Positions 1 to 12,882 of a stretch of DNA of 64,000 nucleotides are shown here, piece by piece; within the stretch, counting starts at the first letter, position 1; each line of letters begins with the position of its first letter. The DNA comes from Micromussa lordhowensis (taxonomy: Eukaryota > Cnidaria > Anthozoa > Scleractinia > Lobophylliidae): assembly GCA_964020085.1 (NCBI GenBank), contig OZ026598.1, forward strand, positions 9,106,824-9,170,823. The letters run 5' to 3'. A program made the position numbers and the translations under genes. The notes below the pieces were generated by a model, which was not told the origin of the DNA, did not search any database, and worked only from the letters and a program-made list of their open reading frames with translations.

Positions 1-215
1 TGAACTGCACTGCTCTCAGCCAATCAAAATCGATTAATTTTTTCATGTGTATTATTAGTGTATTAATTACATCCCCACCTTCACAAATAGTTATGTTGTT
101 CGAATTTTGCGCGAAAGCAACTACTGATACGAAAAGCCAAGATCATGCCACTTAGATAATGAAGTAGTTAGTTTAGAAGTAGTTTCAGCATATTTTTTTG
201 GTGTCGGTTACTCCT

Positions 216-3201
216 TTACTTTGGCAGGGACAACATGACAGTAAAGTACGAAACGATCATTCCAACAGTCTGAAAAGCAAGAAACGAGATGCAGTCATTT
301 AAAAATTAACATAGGCCCTGCTATTTTTGGTACATTTTATCAGCTTCGTTGTCATAATGAGGGAGGGGACATTATAATAAAAGATAAATGCTATACTAGA
401 GAGATAAAATCGACACTAGTCCAATATATTGGAAATAAAGTAAAAACATTCATGAAAGAACCAATTTTTTTTAAGTCTGACAAAATAGATTCTTGTAGTT
501 TGGGATAGTCATTGGCAATTTAGACTAAGTAGGTTCTTAATTAGGTTCTTAATTTCTATGAAGGAGATATAGTTCTAAATTACCAGAAAAATAAATAAAC
601 TTGAGTTTGGTAATTAAATATAGAGAATTTATTTTCACAACCTGCATTACGATAAGCCTAAGACAACGGATTATAGGATGTATATGTAGTCACGGTTCTC
701 TCATATAAAGAGTTTAAAATTTAACTGTAACCCAAATATAAGGAATTGCGTGCTCTTGCTTTGCTAAACAGGTTTTCGTATGTTTGGGTATTAAAAATGC
801 AAATTTCTGCTAGCAGGCACTTAAACCACTAGGTTCTTACACGCGGGTTTTCACTGTACTTCCAATTATCTTTACAAGAAATCTCTCTTTTCATAATTGT
901 TTCCATTGTAACCATTCAGAAATACCCCTTAACTATTAAATATCAGTAACAAGTAAATGCATCTTTAAAAAAAGGAGGGAGGGGGTGGGAAATGTGTCGA
1001 AATAAAAAAAGGGTCTTTTCGTATCCATGCTATAACCTCTACCACAAAAAAGGTAGACATTTGGCCGTTGTTCTTGATTTATTTCACAATTTTAGAAGAG
1101 AGAATGCTTATAAGCAGTCTGTGATATCCTTTACTAGTAACTGACTTGTTTTACCGTGAGTGACGAGGACGTGGAAATTACTATCAATCCCCCAATAGAA
1201 AGACCCTTCGGTTCACCTTGTAGGTCCAACATAAACGACACCAACTGAAATACGATTAAAGAAAAAGTCAACTTACAATCACTTGTCCAGTTTACAAAGG
1301 AAGAGGAGCGTTTTCATTAAGTAATAAATTATTTACTTCTGGGGTTTCTTTGTTTACTTGAATATTTAGTTGCTTTATCTTGTTATTCATTTCTGTCTCT
1401 CTCTCTCTTTCCCTCTCCCTTTCTACAATTTTTTCTTTCTTTTTTTGTTGTGGAAAGAGATGGTGACACAGGATTTGTTTCTTTACTGAACAAATTTAAT
1501 CGAAAAAAAAATAGAACAAATAAATACTAAATTAAAATATTTAGGGAACAAGCCACGTCAGCCTTTGGTCAGTTGGTTTTCATTCGAGTCGTCTATACTG
1601 TTGGAATTGGAATTTGGAGATGTTGGTTTTCGTGGTGGGAGAAAAATCGGAGAACCCGGAGAAAAACCAACAACCAACAACAAACTCAACCCACATATGG
1701 CACCGGGTCATCCCTGTTCCATCTCCGCTCCCCATACGTGTAGTCATGAATATTCAGAAAATGCATTATCCCTACCTGAAGAGCAGCAAACACCTTCGTT
1801 TCGTCTTTCTTTGACCCAAGAGAAGTTTGTAAGATATTTTGGAAGTTATGAATCTGAAACAGAAATGTCAAATTCACGATATGATAAATCCATTGTCAAC
1901 ATTGGAGTGCTTTGCTAGTCAGTAAATGAAAGTAAAACATAGAGGTTTATAAGGCAAAGTGAAGGTAGCACCAGAAAGACCCAAAACACTTCAACTAATC
2001 ATGCAATGAATGACAGGAGAAAAGTGCAAATTAGATGTGATAAAAGAAGGGTATCTGAAATACAAAAACAAATAAAATAAATAAACTGAACAACAAAACT
2101 ATTTGAGAAATTGTTGTAATAGTTAAAAAAAATGCGAGCTGCATACCTTTTCGCATACTTTGGATCCAAATATCATGATGACTGCTAAGAGACTGGACGA
2201 AACCAAAAGCCAGAATAAATTGCTGACGAGGGAGACGACTTTTTCTTTCTCAGCAAAATTAATAGCTCTGTAACTATTGAAGCAAATCAGTGGAATGTAG
2301 AGAGACACCAGTCGTAATAAAACAGGGACGAGCATCTTGTCAGCAAGCTGGACTAATTCACACAATCTGTGATGTTCCATCTTGAAAGTTGAAATGTCCA
2401 CAAGGACCGAATGAAATGATGACATTCGCTTATGCAGATCATCAAACAATGCTTCAAGTATCAAACATGTAATGTAGAAAAAGAGGATAGGAAGAAACCA
2501 CACACCCATACCATAAATATTAATGATGAGCGAGAGTATTCTAAAACCAAACCATCGATTCCAAGGTTTAACAGCTGCAATGCTAATGTCCAACACTAGA
2601 TAGGCAGTCAAGGCACCGATTGCACCACAGACAAAAAGAAAACAAAAGATTACAATAGCTTTTTTGGCCTTGATTTTCACCTTTTCTAAATTAGCATTGC
2701 TACTGATCACCAGCAAATTTCGGAAGAAATTTTCAAATCGAGATTGCTTTGAATCTCCTAGTGGCATGCCCAGTACAATCAAGCAAATCGTGGCGCTCAG
2801 AGCGATCAAAAGACACCACAAGCTGAAATTAACATAAAGAAGAGATAAATATCATTTCCAAAGAAAAGATCGGCAAAGGACATAATGAAATTGAACCAGA
2901 AACCACAAAGTACCAAAACGCTATAAATGCGTGGAATCAGTTTCCCGCGAAGAACAGAAGCATTTGACGAGTGTTTTAAACTTGTTTGTTCAGAGTACAT
3001 TCCAAAACACTTCATCAGCTTTAGCGCCGGACTGTAGATTTCGTCGATTATCTTAAGCGTCTTGTTGTTGGCGTCAGCTCCTCCTGAAATCGCGTTATCG
3101 ACTATTGTAACATCATTTCTTCCAGGTTGAATTGAAATCGTGGACAGCATTTCGTGATCACTAGGTATGCAAGCCTCGTCGGGCGTCACTCTTAAAGGCA
3201 T
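216..3201 (-). pseudogene. Gustatory-receptor-like (Grl) 7TM protein, copy 1, frameshifted
   Basis: Paralogue of the receptor gene at 4535-6686. Exons on the minus strand: 3201-2147, 1853-1794, 1244-1155 and 269-216, with phase-0 introns. The large exon gives a soluble N-terminus of about 80 residues and then hydrophobic segments. The small exons add a 20-residue linker (starts IHNFQNIL), a 30-residue segment with GEPKGLSIGGL, and a last helix VSYFTVMLSLPK before the stop. That last helix sits where insect gustatory receptors carry their TYhhhhhQ signature. The large exon is 1055 nt. Between the codons for FFML and WCLL it has 14 nt where the paralogue has 9, so the frame breaks near 2820-2835; with those 5 nt discounted it would encode 350 residues against 349 in the paralogue. 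Either a young pseudogene, an allele, or an assembly error; everything else is intact. Predicted chemoreceptor or ligand-gated channel by family. The exon structure is seen directly; the function is inferred. Confidence 0.75.
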
Positions 3202-4534
3202 GATTAAGATCGCTACGGATGCAAATGGGGCTCAAAACGTAACACGTTTCACTTCGTTGTCAGTCTTAAATGTGAATTACTTTTTTTCATTAATTTAGTA
3301 TGTTTTTTGTTTCTTTTCCTCTAAAGTTTGCACTCTTAATTAGATTTGAATTTCTTTCTAACTACAACGTGTATTTAATTTGGAGCAGTGTGCAATTACG
3401 AGTTTTTTTCTCTTCATTGACCTCCAGAGAGATTGCAATTATCTCTGTGCCAGTTGAGTTTGAAGTTAATTATTCCGTCTGTATTTAAATGGCAAAGATG
3501 GATTAAAGCAACATGTTATGTTCTCCAGCATTTATATACAGAGAATGTTTGGTTGTTTACTTTTTTTTCTTGTTTTTATTTTTTTTTTCTTTGCATGAGA
3601 AAAGTCCAGATGTTATTCCTTACAATGCGATATATATATACAATAATGACAGTTGTATAATTCTGTGCTCTCCCGTTTAACATGCAATGGAAAAAAAATC
3701 ATAAATAGATGATTTCCATGTTTTGAATCACGCCCGCAGCAGTTTCCAACTTTAAATAAAGGAGGCTATTCATATTCAAAGAGAACAACCCTCTTTGAAT
3801 CACCAATTACACCATGAAAATCTAAAACTATATCTATGATTCTCACACTTTCAAGCTTTACGTCTTTTTGTTGTCACATTAGGATTTTTCTGCTTGTTAT
3901 AAATTTGTCTTCCAACGCTTTGTATATCAATCAACTGCAGACGACATGAGAATCTGTCTTTGAAACTTAAAAGTTTTGTTTTACTTGAAATTCATGACTT
4001 GCCTGCTACTATCAAGGCCCTATAAATAGATGAATATATAAATAAACCTTGAAGATAGAAATCGAGTGCATATATTCATAGACCAACTGCGCCACTCCGG
4101 GTTATTACATTATTTGACTGGTTTTAGATTTGACATTCTTTGCTCCAAGTTATTAAGCTATTTATTTTATTTTCAGGGGTTAATTTTAATTAAGACTTTC
4201 GTTTCTAAAATTTTAGTCATTCAAGAAGCAATATATATCTCTACTCTGAGTTATATGTTCAAACTGTACTACATCAGTTGGTTCTGTGTAACTTTCTTAA
4301 ATGTAAGAGTTGTCCAACTATGCCAAAAGTTCGCCTTCCTTTTGGTATTATTACATGGTATCACTTGATCTTAGAACTGTTGGGCACTTTGCAAGTCGGT
4401 TAACGAGTTTTACATTGATCAAATATAATGGAGAAAACAAAATTAATGTAATCTGTAGAGTACAGGGCATGTGATGAAATCCGGATCAAAGCGTTGTTCT
4501 CATTTTTCTTCAGAACTTTCCCTCTGCGTATGAG

Positions 4535-6686
4535 TTAACTTGGGAGGCTCAACATAACAGCAAAGTAAGAAACAATTACTCCAACGACCTGGTAAAAGAC
4601 AACACGAAAGATGTTAGAACATACTGTTTAATTAGTAATAATGTTACGATGTAGCTTTACAAATATTAATGCTTTTTTTTAGCTTAAAACCTGTTTTAGT
4701 TTTATAGTGAGGCTGTATACGTAAGGTTGATAATAAAACCAAGTAGTAGCTCACTGAAATCTCATTTACTATAGATACACAGAACGAAATAAGAACTATT
4801 TCCTGCAGCCGATAGCACATATTTATTGAGTTATCACCGTCACAAAGTACACTACAAGGCAAATGTTGGAACAAAAACAACCCATCGTAGATATTTCCTA
4901 ACATTTCATATCAAAACAGACTTTACCGTTAGAGACATGGATTTATTGATGACAACCAGTCCCCCAATGGAAAGACCCTTCGGGTCGCCTTGAATATCCA
5001 GCATAAACATCAGCAACTAAAAGAAAATTACAAAGGAAAGTTGAAGGTTTACTCGCGTGCGTCACACTCCAAGGCAATAAAGAGACAAAGTGGTTTGCAC
5101 ATAACATGTTCAAATGAATACATAAACTTTGGCATGGTATAAACGTCCTCAATTTGCGTATAATAGCCACCTTCGATTCATCGGCTCTTGAGACAGGAAA
5201 CACTTGCAAAACTTTTTGAAAGCTGTAAATCTGAAAACCAAAAAATACAATAAGTAAATAAATAACAATAATAATAGAATAAGATTTCAGATACAGTTTT
5301 GATCAAAATATTGTCACATTCCTATCGCCTGGAAAAACGAAAACTTGTTGGAAATGTCCACGGGCAAATAAACATATGTTATAACCTCAAAAGAGTGATT
5401 TTAGCAATGAAGGCCAGCTAAATGTATGAAACAGTGTATTTTTGACGAATATTCGATTTTCCTAGCTAAACACTTAATTGAAAAAAACTGAATAATATCG
5501 TAACAAAATCTATATAACATAGGTTATTCAAATACATTTACCGCAACGGGAATGATTTCCTTTGTTATAACATTTTGGTTTATATGGATGGTTTATATCA
5601 GTTCGACAAAGAATTAAGGAATAACTTTCTATGGTGTACCTTTTCGCCGACCTTAGATCCAAATACCAAAATAACTGCTAAGATACCAGCCGCAAGGATG
5701 AACCACGACAGATTAAACAACAAGAAAATTGAGGAATCTTCGTCACGGGGTTTAGCAACATTGTAGAAACTGAAGCAAAGGAGCGGAATGTACACCGAAA
5801 CAAATACCAGAAGAAGAGGGGCAAGCACTCTGTCAGCAAGCTCAACTACTTCACACAGTTTGTGATACTCTATTTTCAAGGCTGTCAGGTCCACTGGGGT
5901 CGAATGTGATGGTAGCATTCTCCTCTGCAGATCTTCAAATATAGTCTCCAGCATTAGACATGTAATGCAGAAAAAGATAATTGGTAGCAGCCACGCACCG
6001 ACTCCAATGGTGAGGAAGGTTGGTGAGAATACCTCAAAACCAAACCATCTGTGCCAAGGCGTAAATGTACCAATGTTAACATTAAGAAGCAGTGACCCAC
6101 CTATGATACCTACTGTAGCGAAAATGAAGAGGAAGCAGAACACAGCTAAGGCTATTCTGGAGTTCTTTTTCACCTTCTCTAAATTGATCGTCTTGACGGC
6201 AGCCAAGAGACAACTTAGAAACGTTTCTAGTCGCGATTTCTTCGTTCCGGTTATAGGTAGGACCACCAAGCTTATGGTAGCGTTGAGTGCAATAAATAAA
6301 CACCAGAAACCCATCATTAAAACGATATAGATATCATTCTCAAAGATCATTGCCGAAGAGGCCAAAATGAAATTAAGCCAGAAACCAAAAGCTAACACAC
6401 CGCAATAAATGGGTGTAAGAAATTCCTGTTTCCTGTACGGAATGGAAGGGTACATTAATTTTTTTAAAGTTACATCACCAAAATATATTCCAAAGCCCTT
6501 CATTACTCTCAGCAATGGACTGTATACTTCCTCGACAGCTTTAAGAAGTCGCTCGTAAGCATTTTCGTGCCCTGAACGTTCATCGTTGAAGGGAACGTCA
6601 TCTGTCACCCTTGGTGCTGTAATTGAGGTCGGCATTTCTTGGTCCGCAATAAAGGAAGCTTCGAAAGGTGTCACTCGAGAAGACAT
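4535..6686 (-). CDS. Gustatory-receptor-like (Grl) seven-transmembrane protein, copy 2
   Basis: Member of the insect-type chemoreceptor superfamily, whose cnidarian members are called Grl. Minus-strand exons 6686-5640, 5230-5171, 5016-4927 and 4588-4535, all phase 0, give about 416 residues, normal for the family (around 400). Hydrophobic segments lie near residues 93-114, 119-143, 178-203, 224-247, 289-309, 319-343 and 400-414, with a long hydrophilic N-terminus and no signal peptide, as expected for the inverted topology of this family. The C-terminal exons carry GDPKGLSIGGLVVIN and the final helix VSYFAVMLSLPS, matching the place of the TYhhhhhQ signature, but with S for T and no terminal Q. 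The exon 2 donor is AAG/GTGGCT, weak but placed identically in copy 1. Start ATG at 6686 opens the only long frame. A role as plasma-membrane chemoreceptor or cation channel is family inference; cnidarian Grls have also been linked to development. Confidence 0.82.
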
Positions 6687-8080
6687 GGTTGCACTGTGTC
6701 CTGGTTAGAGAAGGGAAAGGGTGATTATATCTCTTTAGCTATACGTGCATGTAGATGCTGTTTTTATTTTCCTTAGTGTTAATAACCTTAACTCCTCACT
6801 GTGAATCATTTTGCTCGAGGCAATAATGGACTTTACATTTTTAATTTGAATACGTTAAATCAACATCAACAGCCATTGTAATAGGAAGTAAATTATTTAT
6901 TGTATATGTTTCTTATCGCAATTCAGTTTGGTGCTTCTCTTTAGTTTCCTTCCTTTCGGGATCTTAAGGACGTTGTTCCCCAATTAAAATGCAAAAATGA
7001 TTTAATTGGGCAAAGCTGTGTACAATAATGCAAATATCTTGCTCAAACCATTTGGAAACTCTTAATAACCTTTCTCGTGATCGGTGTTCTCTCTTTTTTA
7101 TTCAGTCCAGAGCTTTAACTAAGATGTACTGTTATTAACACGTATGGCATTTCAAAATGTTGAACAACATTTGAAATTTCAAAAAAAAAAATCAGCAAAG
7201 CATTACCACCAACCGTGCGATGTAATTGAACACGTACGGTACTAGGACATGAGACTCCACATGCCATTAACGGGCCATACAAGCTGTTTTTAAATGTTTA
7301 TATTGTTTTCTCCCTGTGCGGGAGGTGGAAGTAAAGAATTCACAGCAAAGATACCAGTAATACTATTTTGATTGTCCGTCATTGCCCTTGGTTTCGTATT
7401 TCCAGATGATAGCATACTGACAGCGTCGTTTGTTAATTTCTTTGTTTTATTTTTGCCATTTATAAATATATTTACAAAATGTCAGATCAAAGGAATGTCT
7501 CTATTTCTTTCTCAACTCTATTATCTCCATTTTTGTGCTCTTCTCTATTTTATTTTGTCGTTCATTTATTCATATACGAGATTATTTACAAACACTCACA
7601 CACAGCGGTCGCAACGTCGAGCTCTGCTGTATCTGTATATAATAAGCTGTAATAACAGTTGAGCCTGCGATAATATTTTCTGAAGGGTTGCACACAATGT
7701 GAAAGGAGCCAAAGGAACATTGAGGATAAGGGTCCATTTCTTGGTATAAAACATCTTCCATATCAGTCATTGTAAGGTTAAATAAAGGCTATTTAAATGT
7801 ATTCCATGTGTGTACATGGGAAAATATACACATTTGCATGCAGTACATGCATCAATCACTTCTAATCAACAGAACCCTTAACCAATTTAGAGGGTACAAC
7901 TTTTGTGCATTTAGTAGGCGATGATCATGTCGTGCAAAGGTTTTATACATCTTTTGTTAATATTGTCTGAGGCCAAAACATTTTGCAGGTTTTTAAAACA
8001 TTTAAACCCTGCATGCATCATTTATGTGATCCATGTCACAGTTGCAAGGAAACAATTCGTTGCATGAACTAGTTTCATAT
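6687..8080. other. Intergenic, upstream of Grl copy 2
   Basis: AT-rich sequence 5' of the receptor start. It presumably holds that gene's promoter and 5' UTR, but no TATA or initiator motif stands out. Short open frames here have biased T-rich composition and no recognisable domain. Confidence 0.5.
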
Positions 8081-8385
8081 CAGGGTTCGTACTCTTTGAA
8101 GCTTTTAAAATTCCATGACTTTCCATGACCCGGCTTTCCGAGTTTTCCATGACCTAATATAGCAGTTGTTCTCAGAGTGGTATGAAAACAATCATTTGTT
8201 CTTTTCCGGCATTATAATGCATAAAATGCGTGCTTGTGTCTATTTCTACTGAAATTAAAGGCTGTTTCTGACTCGTCTGTATGACCTTCACCATGACCTT
8301 CACTTAAATTCCATGACTTTCCAAGCCTGGAAATTGAAATAATAATTCCATGACTTTCCAGATTTACCATGACCCGTATTAAAGA
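8081..8385. mobile_element. hAT-like MITE with CAGGGTTCG terminus
   Basis: Starts CAGGGTTCGTACTCTTTGAA, a typical hAT-type terminus, followed by many copies of the words CCATGACTTTCCA and CCATGACC in both halves. The right end near 8375 is degraded and no longer matches the left TIR well. Non-coding, non-autonomous element; the superfamily assignment rests on the terminal word only. Confidence 0.6.
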
Positions 8386-8981
8386 ACTTTTCTATTTGAG
8401 GCAGTGTTATTGATGTTCCTTATCTTGGCCTGAAACATGTGACCCTAATCTAACTAACTTACATGTAGTTAACTACCATATCTGTGAAACCGTTCTTTTG
8501 AATAGTAAACGTTCACAGGCATTGGGAAAATATTCACTTACTGTTAGCAAGATATACATGTAGACTATGTGTAGTACCTCTATCACTTAGTCTGTTGTGT
8601 ATGCAAATGAAAACCATGAGAAAATAAACGTTGATTTTCTTTCGCATCATGCATAACAGCCTAAGCCAAAGAGGGAATACTCGTAGCGTTAGCAGACAGG
8701 GCAGGAAAAAAACCGTTCGATTGCCTTTCAAAGCAAGTAAATTTTGCTCTTAGGCAGGGACAAATGGAAGTTCAGTGATCCCCTTGAGTGGGCATGGAAA
8801 ATAAGCCTCAATAATCTTGTTAGTGTTAATTTCCAATCAAAAACTGCAGTACCAAAACTTGAGACTGCAAGACGAGCAAAACAATGAGTTGAAAGCGTGG
8901 ATTTATTCAAAATCCAAGCATACTTTGTATCTGACACGACAATAATATTGTGTCACTGTAGCTTCTTTCACCTAAATGTAC

Positions 8982-9475
8982 TTAAGTACCAGTATACTGT
9001 CGATAACAAGAGTGGTGGTAATGAGTCTCAGCCGCTATTAGTTCACGGGAAAGATGAGCTAAGAGGCGTGGATCCATCTTGAGCTCTGCTGGATTTCTTA
9101 CTGATATATCTGTTCTAAGCTGTCCAGCTTGCTTTAAGTTCTCTCTTGTCCTTGATCCTCTCTTGTATTTGTCTTTCTTTTCGCAAAAGATGCAGGTCTT
9201 TTCATAAACCCTCGAGGTACTCGATCGACCCCTTGTGGATGGCCCTCGCTCGCCATCGCCATCAGTAGTCAGCTCCGTATCTTTCTTACTCTCCTTTTTT
9301 CATCGAAAATGTGTTTTTTTTTTCTGAGATCTCTTTTCATAGTGAAAACGCTTCTACACTTTCTATGCATTCCAATAATATCCTCGTGATGTCTCAATTC
9401 TGCAGCCCGTTTCAGTGTTCTCCTTGATTCTACAGAATTCGGGTTTACGAGCGATTCGTCATCCCCCGGCGTCAC
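8982..9475 (-). pseudogene. Decayed cysteine-rich, mobile-element-associated ORF
   Basis: Two reading-frame blocks on the minus strand. The upstream block (9475-9270) includes RRTLKRAAELRHHEDIIG and HRKCRSVFTMKRDLRKKK. The downstream block (about 9300-8982) includes YEKTCIFCEKKDKYKRG, TRENLKQAGQLRTD and, before a TAA at 8982, SRELIAAETHYHHSCYRQYT. The CxxC pair and the H-x3-CY-x2-(F/Y)T pattern resemble the N-terminal cysteine-rich region of a multi-copy protein family I recall from anthozoan genomes, usually treated as transposon-related. The blocks are in different frames, the break falling in a run of A/T near 9300, so this copy cannot give one protein as it stands. Function unknown; the binding of zinc is only suggested by the Cys/His spacing. 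Confidence 0.6.
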
Positions 9476-9479
9476 TGCA

Positions 9480-10132
9480 ATGAATCAAGCAATACATATC
9501 CCATCTTGCACGCTTCTGGGGAACAACTGAGTCCTTACACATGCCTGACAGACCGTCGAACTCTTTTGAAATGTAATAGAGAATCCACTTCTAGTCAAGC
9601 TGTAAACACCACTTGCGTGAAACAAGATGGCGGCTACCCTAGTACCAGTCTTCTCGGGCATACCCTAATATCAATCTTCCCGGGCATACCACTACGAAAG
9701 AAATAATTTAAACGAAAATAAAAACACTTCTGGTGTGAAAATATGCTTTATTATAATCACTTTTTTTTTCATTCCATTTTACCATTCATTTTTACCGAAA
9801 AAAATTATGTAAAGATAACTAGTGAAAACGCTACGGATCAATTTCCCAATTTTTATCTCCCTGCATAAAATAGATTTTTTAGTTATATGTAATGAGAGTG
9901 TTTTACTCTGGCAGCGCTTCGTACCTGCAAAAACCTCACATTGTTTTCGCAAAGGAAAAACTCTAACGGGAAAAACTTGCTTTATATCTTGATTTTCAAG
10001 TTTATTTCACTTTTTATTAATATTAAACAAGTCTGCGGTGGTAAAAAAAATGATATTTCTCGGTGAGCAAAAAATAGGCCATCAATGCTCATTTATGCTA
10101 CGTGCGTTACATTCAAGGGTCTCTTGACAGCC
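9480..10132. other. Intergenic
   Basis: No gene recognised. Around 9634-9690 a short segment is imperfectly duplicated (CTTCTCGGGCATACC and CTTCCCGGGCATACC). The rest is AT-rich. Confidence 0.4.
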
Positions 10133-10548
10133 TTAAGGTGGGGCTTTACCTGAATTAAAGTGAAATTTGAGGAAGTTTAAAGAGAGATTGAAAGGGGGAG
10201 AAAAGGTTATGGAACACCACCAGACAGTTGCCCGACCCCACAATGGCACTCGGGTTGTTAGGCAACTGTTTGGTGTGTATCTATCAATTTTTAACTTCAA
10301 ACTCTAATTTTAAAACAACACCAAATCTTCAAAATTTCCTATTTCCATAAATTTTACTAATCCTTTGAGAAAAACTATCTGTCTCCAAATAAACCTAAAA
10401 ATCACCAAAAAATTTACAAAACGGCGCAAAACATAGATGTGTGTAATGAGTGAACAGATTCTTGATTGCTTGAAACGTAAACGAGATATTTGCATTAAGA
10501 ACATAATACCAAGCCAAAATACGGCTTTCAGGTAAACCCCCGCCTTAA
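10133..10548. mobile_element. TIR MITE flanked by TTAA
   Basis: About 24-nt inverted termini: left GGTGGGGCTTTACCTGAA and right, read on the other strand, GGCGGGGGTTTACCTGAA. Both ends sit directly next to TTAA, the piggyBac-type target. No coding capacity. The GG(T/C)GGGG start is not the classic piggyBac CCC terminus, so the superfamily is uncertain. Confidence 0.6.
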
Positions 10549-12882
10549 GCCACCACTACAGACTTGCAATCATATATTTTTGTATTCTACACATGATAAC
10601 CTCAGGTGTTACCGATCCGCCATTTCTAGTCACCAGAACCCTAGCCCTAACCCTTAAAAGGCTCTGTGTTTAGCTTAAGTCTCTCCAGATTGAATGCGGC
10701 ACGTTTTAAGCACTTGCACAAATTCATGGCGTCAAAAAGGACCTCAAAATTCCTTTACATTCACAACATCTACATGTACTAGTGATGATATACTAATAAC
10801 CTTTATCCTTAATGATTGGGTTAAACTAAAAAACATTGCCTCAGGTACGGGGGGGAAACAAGCCTCTCATATAATAAACTGCAGAAAGTCCTATCTTCCA
10901 AAAGAACTTTGACCCCTGCAAATCTTTTCATTACACCAAAAACCTGCCAAACACAATGACTGCAGCGTGCGGATTATATGACAAAGCCCAAACAATATAG
11001 TTTCAAATTTCATTTTACAAGATATGGATGGATGAAGAAACAGTAGAAACATTACTCAGTAATTAAATGAAGCTTTATTTGAGTTGTGACATACTGGGTT
11101 TTTACCGGAACTAGATTCCTCGTGTGCCCAGTATAATCTATTATGTATACATTTAATCACTGCCCAACACTTAAATACAGTTTGATATGATATGTATTTC
11201 AAAGGGTCACAAATTAGAGTATCATCTAAGAATAACTCGTGAGAGTGAAAATCACCCTTTCCATTGGTAATATCGTAAACCACAACACAAATTCTGGATA
11301 TTTATTTCATTGTCACACTTCAACTTCACACAAGGATTAAAAAGAAATACAACAACAATTATCGACTCTTGAAAGTTTGAATCTGTAAGTGACATCAGAC
11401 ACAGAAAGAAACTGCCTTTTTTCCCCTGTCTTTAAAAACGATCATTTTTCTAAACAGATGGTTCCCGCGTCAGTTGCAATTTTGGAATTTTGCCACTTTC
11501 AACTAATAAAGTGATACCGAAAAAAAAAACCATGATTCCTTATCAAAGCTATTGACCATACGTGATGAATACTTATTCAATCAAAGTTCTCCCGATTATA
11601 TTATAGCAACTACTCTCTTAATGTGCTTCGATATCGGACCCATTTAATATTTGAATGAGCTAGCTTTGGCAATGCCGGGACTTCCCAGAAGACAGCAGGC
11701 TTTCAAGTTGGCACGTTCAGTTTGTGCAGTTGTTTTTAATAGAGCAATATCGATTATTTGCTCATTTCTTGAAAAAAAAAACTTATAATAATATTTGATA
11801 GTGCACCATGTTTACGTTCCTGATCTGGTAATTAATAATAGTTACGCATACTTTGAAAGCAAAAGAATATCCTCTTTGAATTGGGGTGAAACATTACTCT
11901 CAAACATGCTAGAGGTCTGGCTATTTCAACTATACTGTATTTCACCGTTACCTCAAGAGAGGGCAGCTTGATATAAGATTTTCTCTGATTTCTTAAGAAT
12001 TTGAACCACACGCTTTAATTTGTTCTCATTTGTTTTGTTTTCTTTATTATGTTACCGATTTATTTATTTATCTTCTTTTCTTTTGTTTTTTTTTTTGTTG
12101 TTGTTGTATTTTTTGTCGCCCTTGCATGATTGTTAGTCCAAAGTCTCAATTAAGTAGAAAACGGCTTTAGTAATTGGTATCAACAATAGAAAGTGTCAAA
12201 ATGGCCCGCGCGTCAGTTGTGCCAGATTTTCTTTTCAAAACAAGGGAAGTCGAAACCAATACAAGAACTGGCAGCAATCCTGACATGCATGGCAGGTGTC
12301 CAGAGAGATCTGCCAAGAAATTACATTCTTAAGTTTCGGTTTTCGCAAATGGCGTTAATATGCCATTTAAATTTAAGTCTTCAGTTTGAGCATCAAAATT
12401 ATATAAATATTTCTAGTGCCCGTAATAACATTTATTAGACTGATACGTAGGGTGTAAGGCTGGCGATTTCTACTGTAAAATGCCATCAAAAATTGTTGTC
12501 TTGTCCAGTTTCTTTAAAAGATTCGCCAGTCATCTTTTTGTCTCCACGCAGAAGGCCAAGGGGCAATTTACTTTGTTTATATTTCCGTCAAATCCTAAAA
12601 TGCATGATGTGATGTCTGATCTCTTTATCGAGAGTATTTAAGTCTACTGCCAAGCAAACCCGACATGAATATGTGGCTAACCAGTAAATTGTTTAATAGA
12701 AATTCTACTGGCTGTTTAATACTTGGCCATGGAAAAATCACTGGCTTGATTATACCGTCTGAGTTCCCGTTCACAATTCTACTCAGTGCCTTTTTTTACG
12801 ACGCCATTAAATCGTCGACGGATGCTATAACGTCCATCGTATATTTTCCAAAACGAATCGTGTCAATACAACTGACCAGGCG
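10549..12882. other. Intergenic
   Basis: No gene or clear repeat seen. AT-rich, with homopolymer A and T runs, for example near 11521 and 12090. Open frames here are short and lack domain signals. Confidence 0.4.

Noticed and set aside
1565..1918. 117-codon plus-strand frame
   Set aside because: It overlaps, antisense, the second exon of the receptor gene and has no protein-like features.
5965..6330. 121-codon plus-strand frame
   Set aside because: Antisense to the large receptor exon; a shadow of the coding frame.
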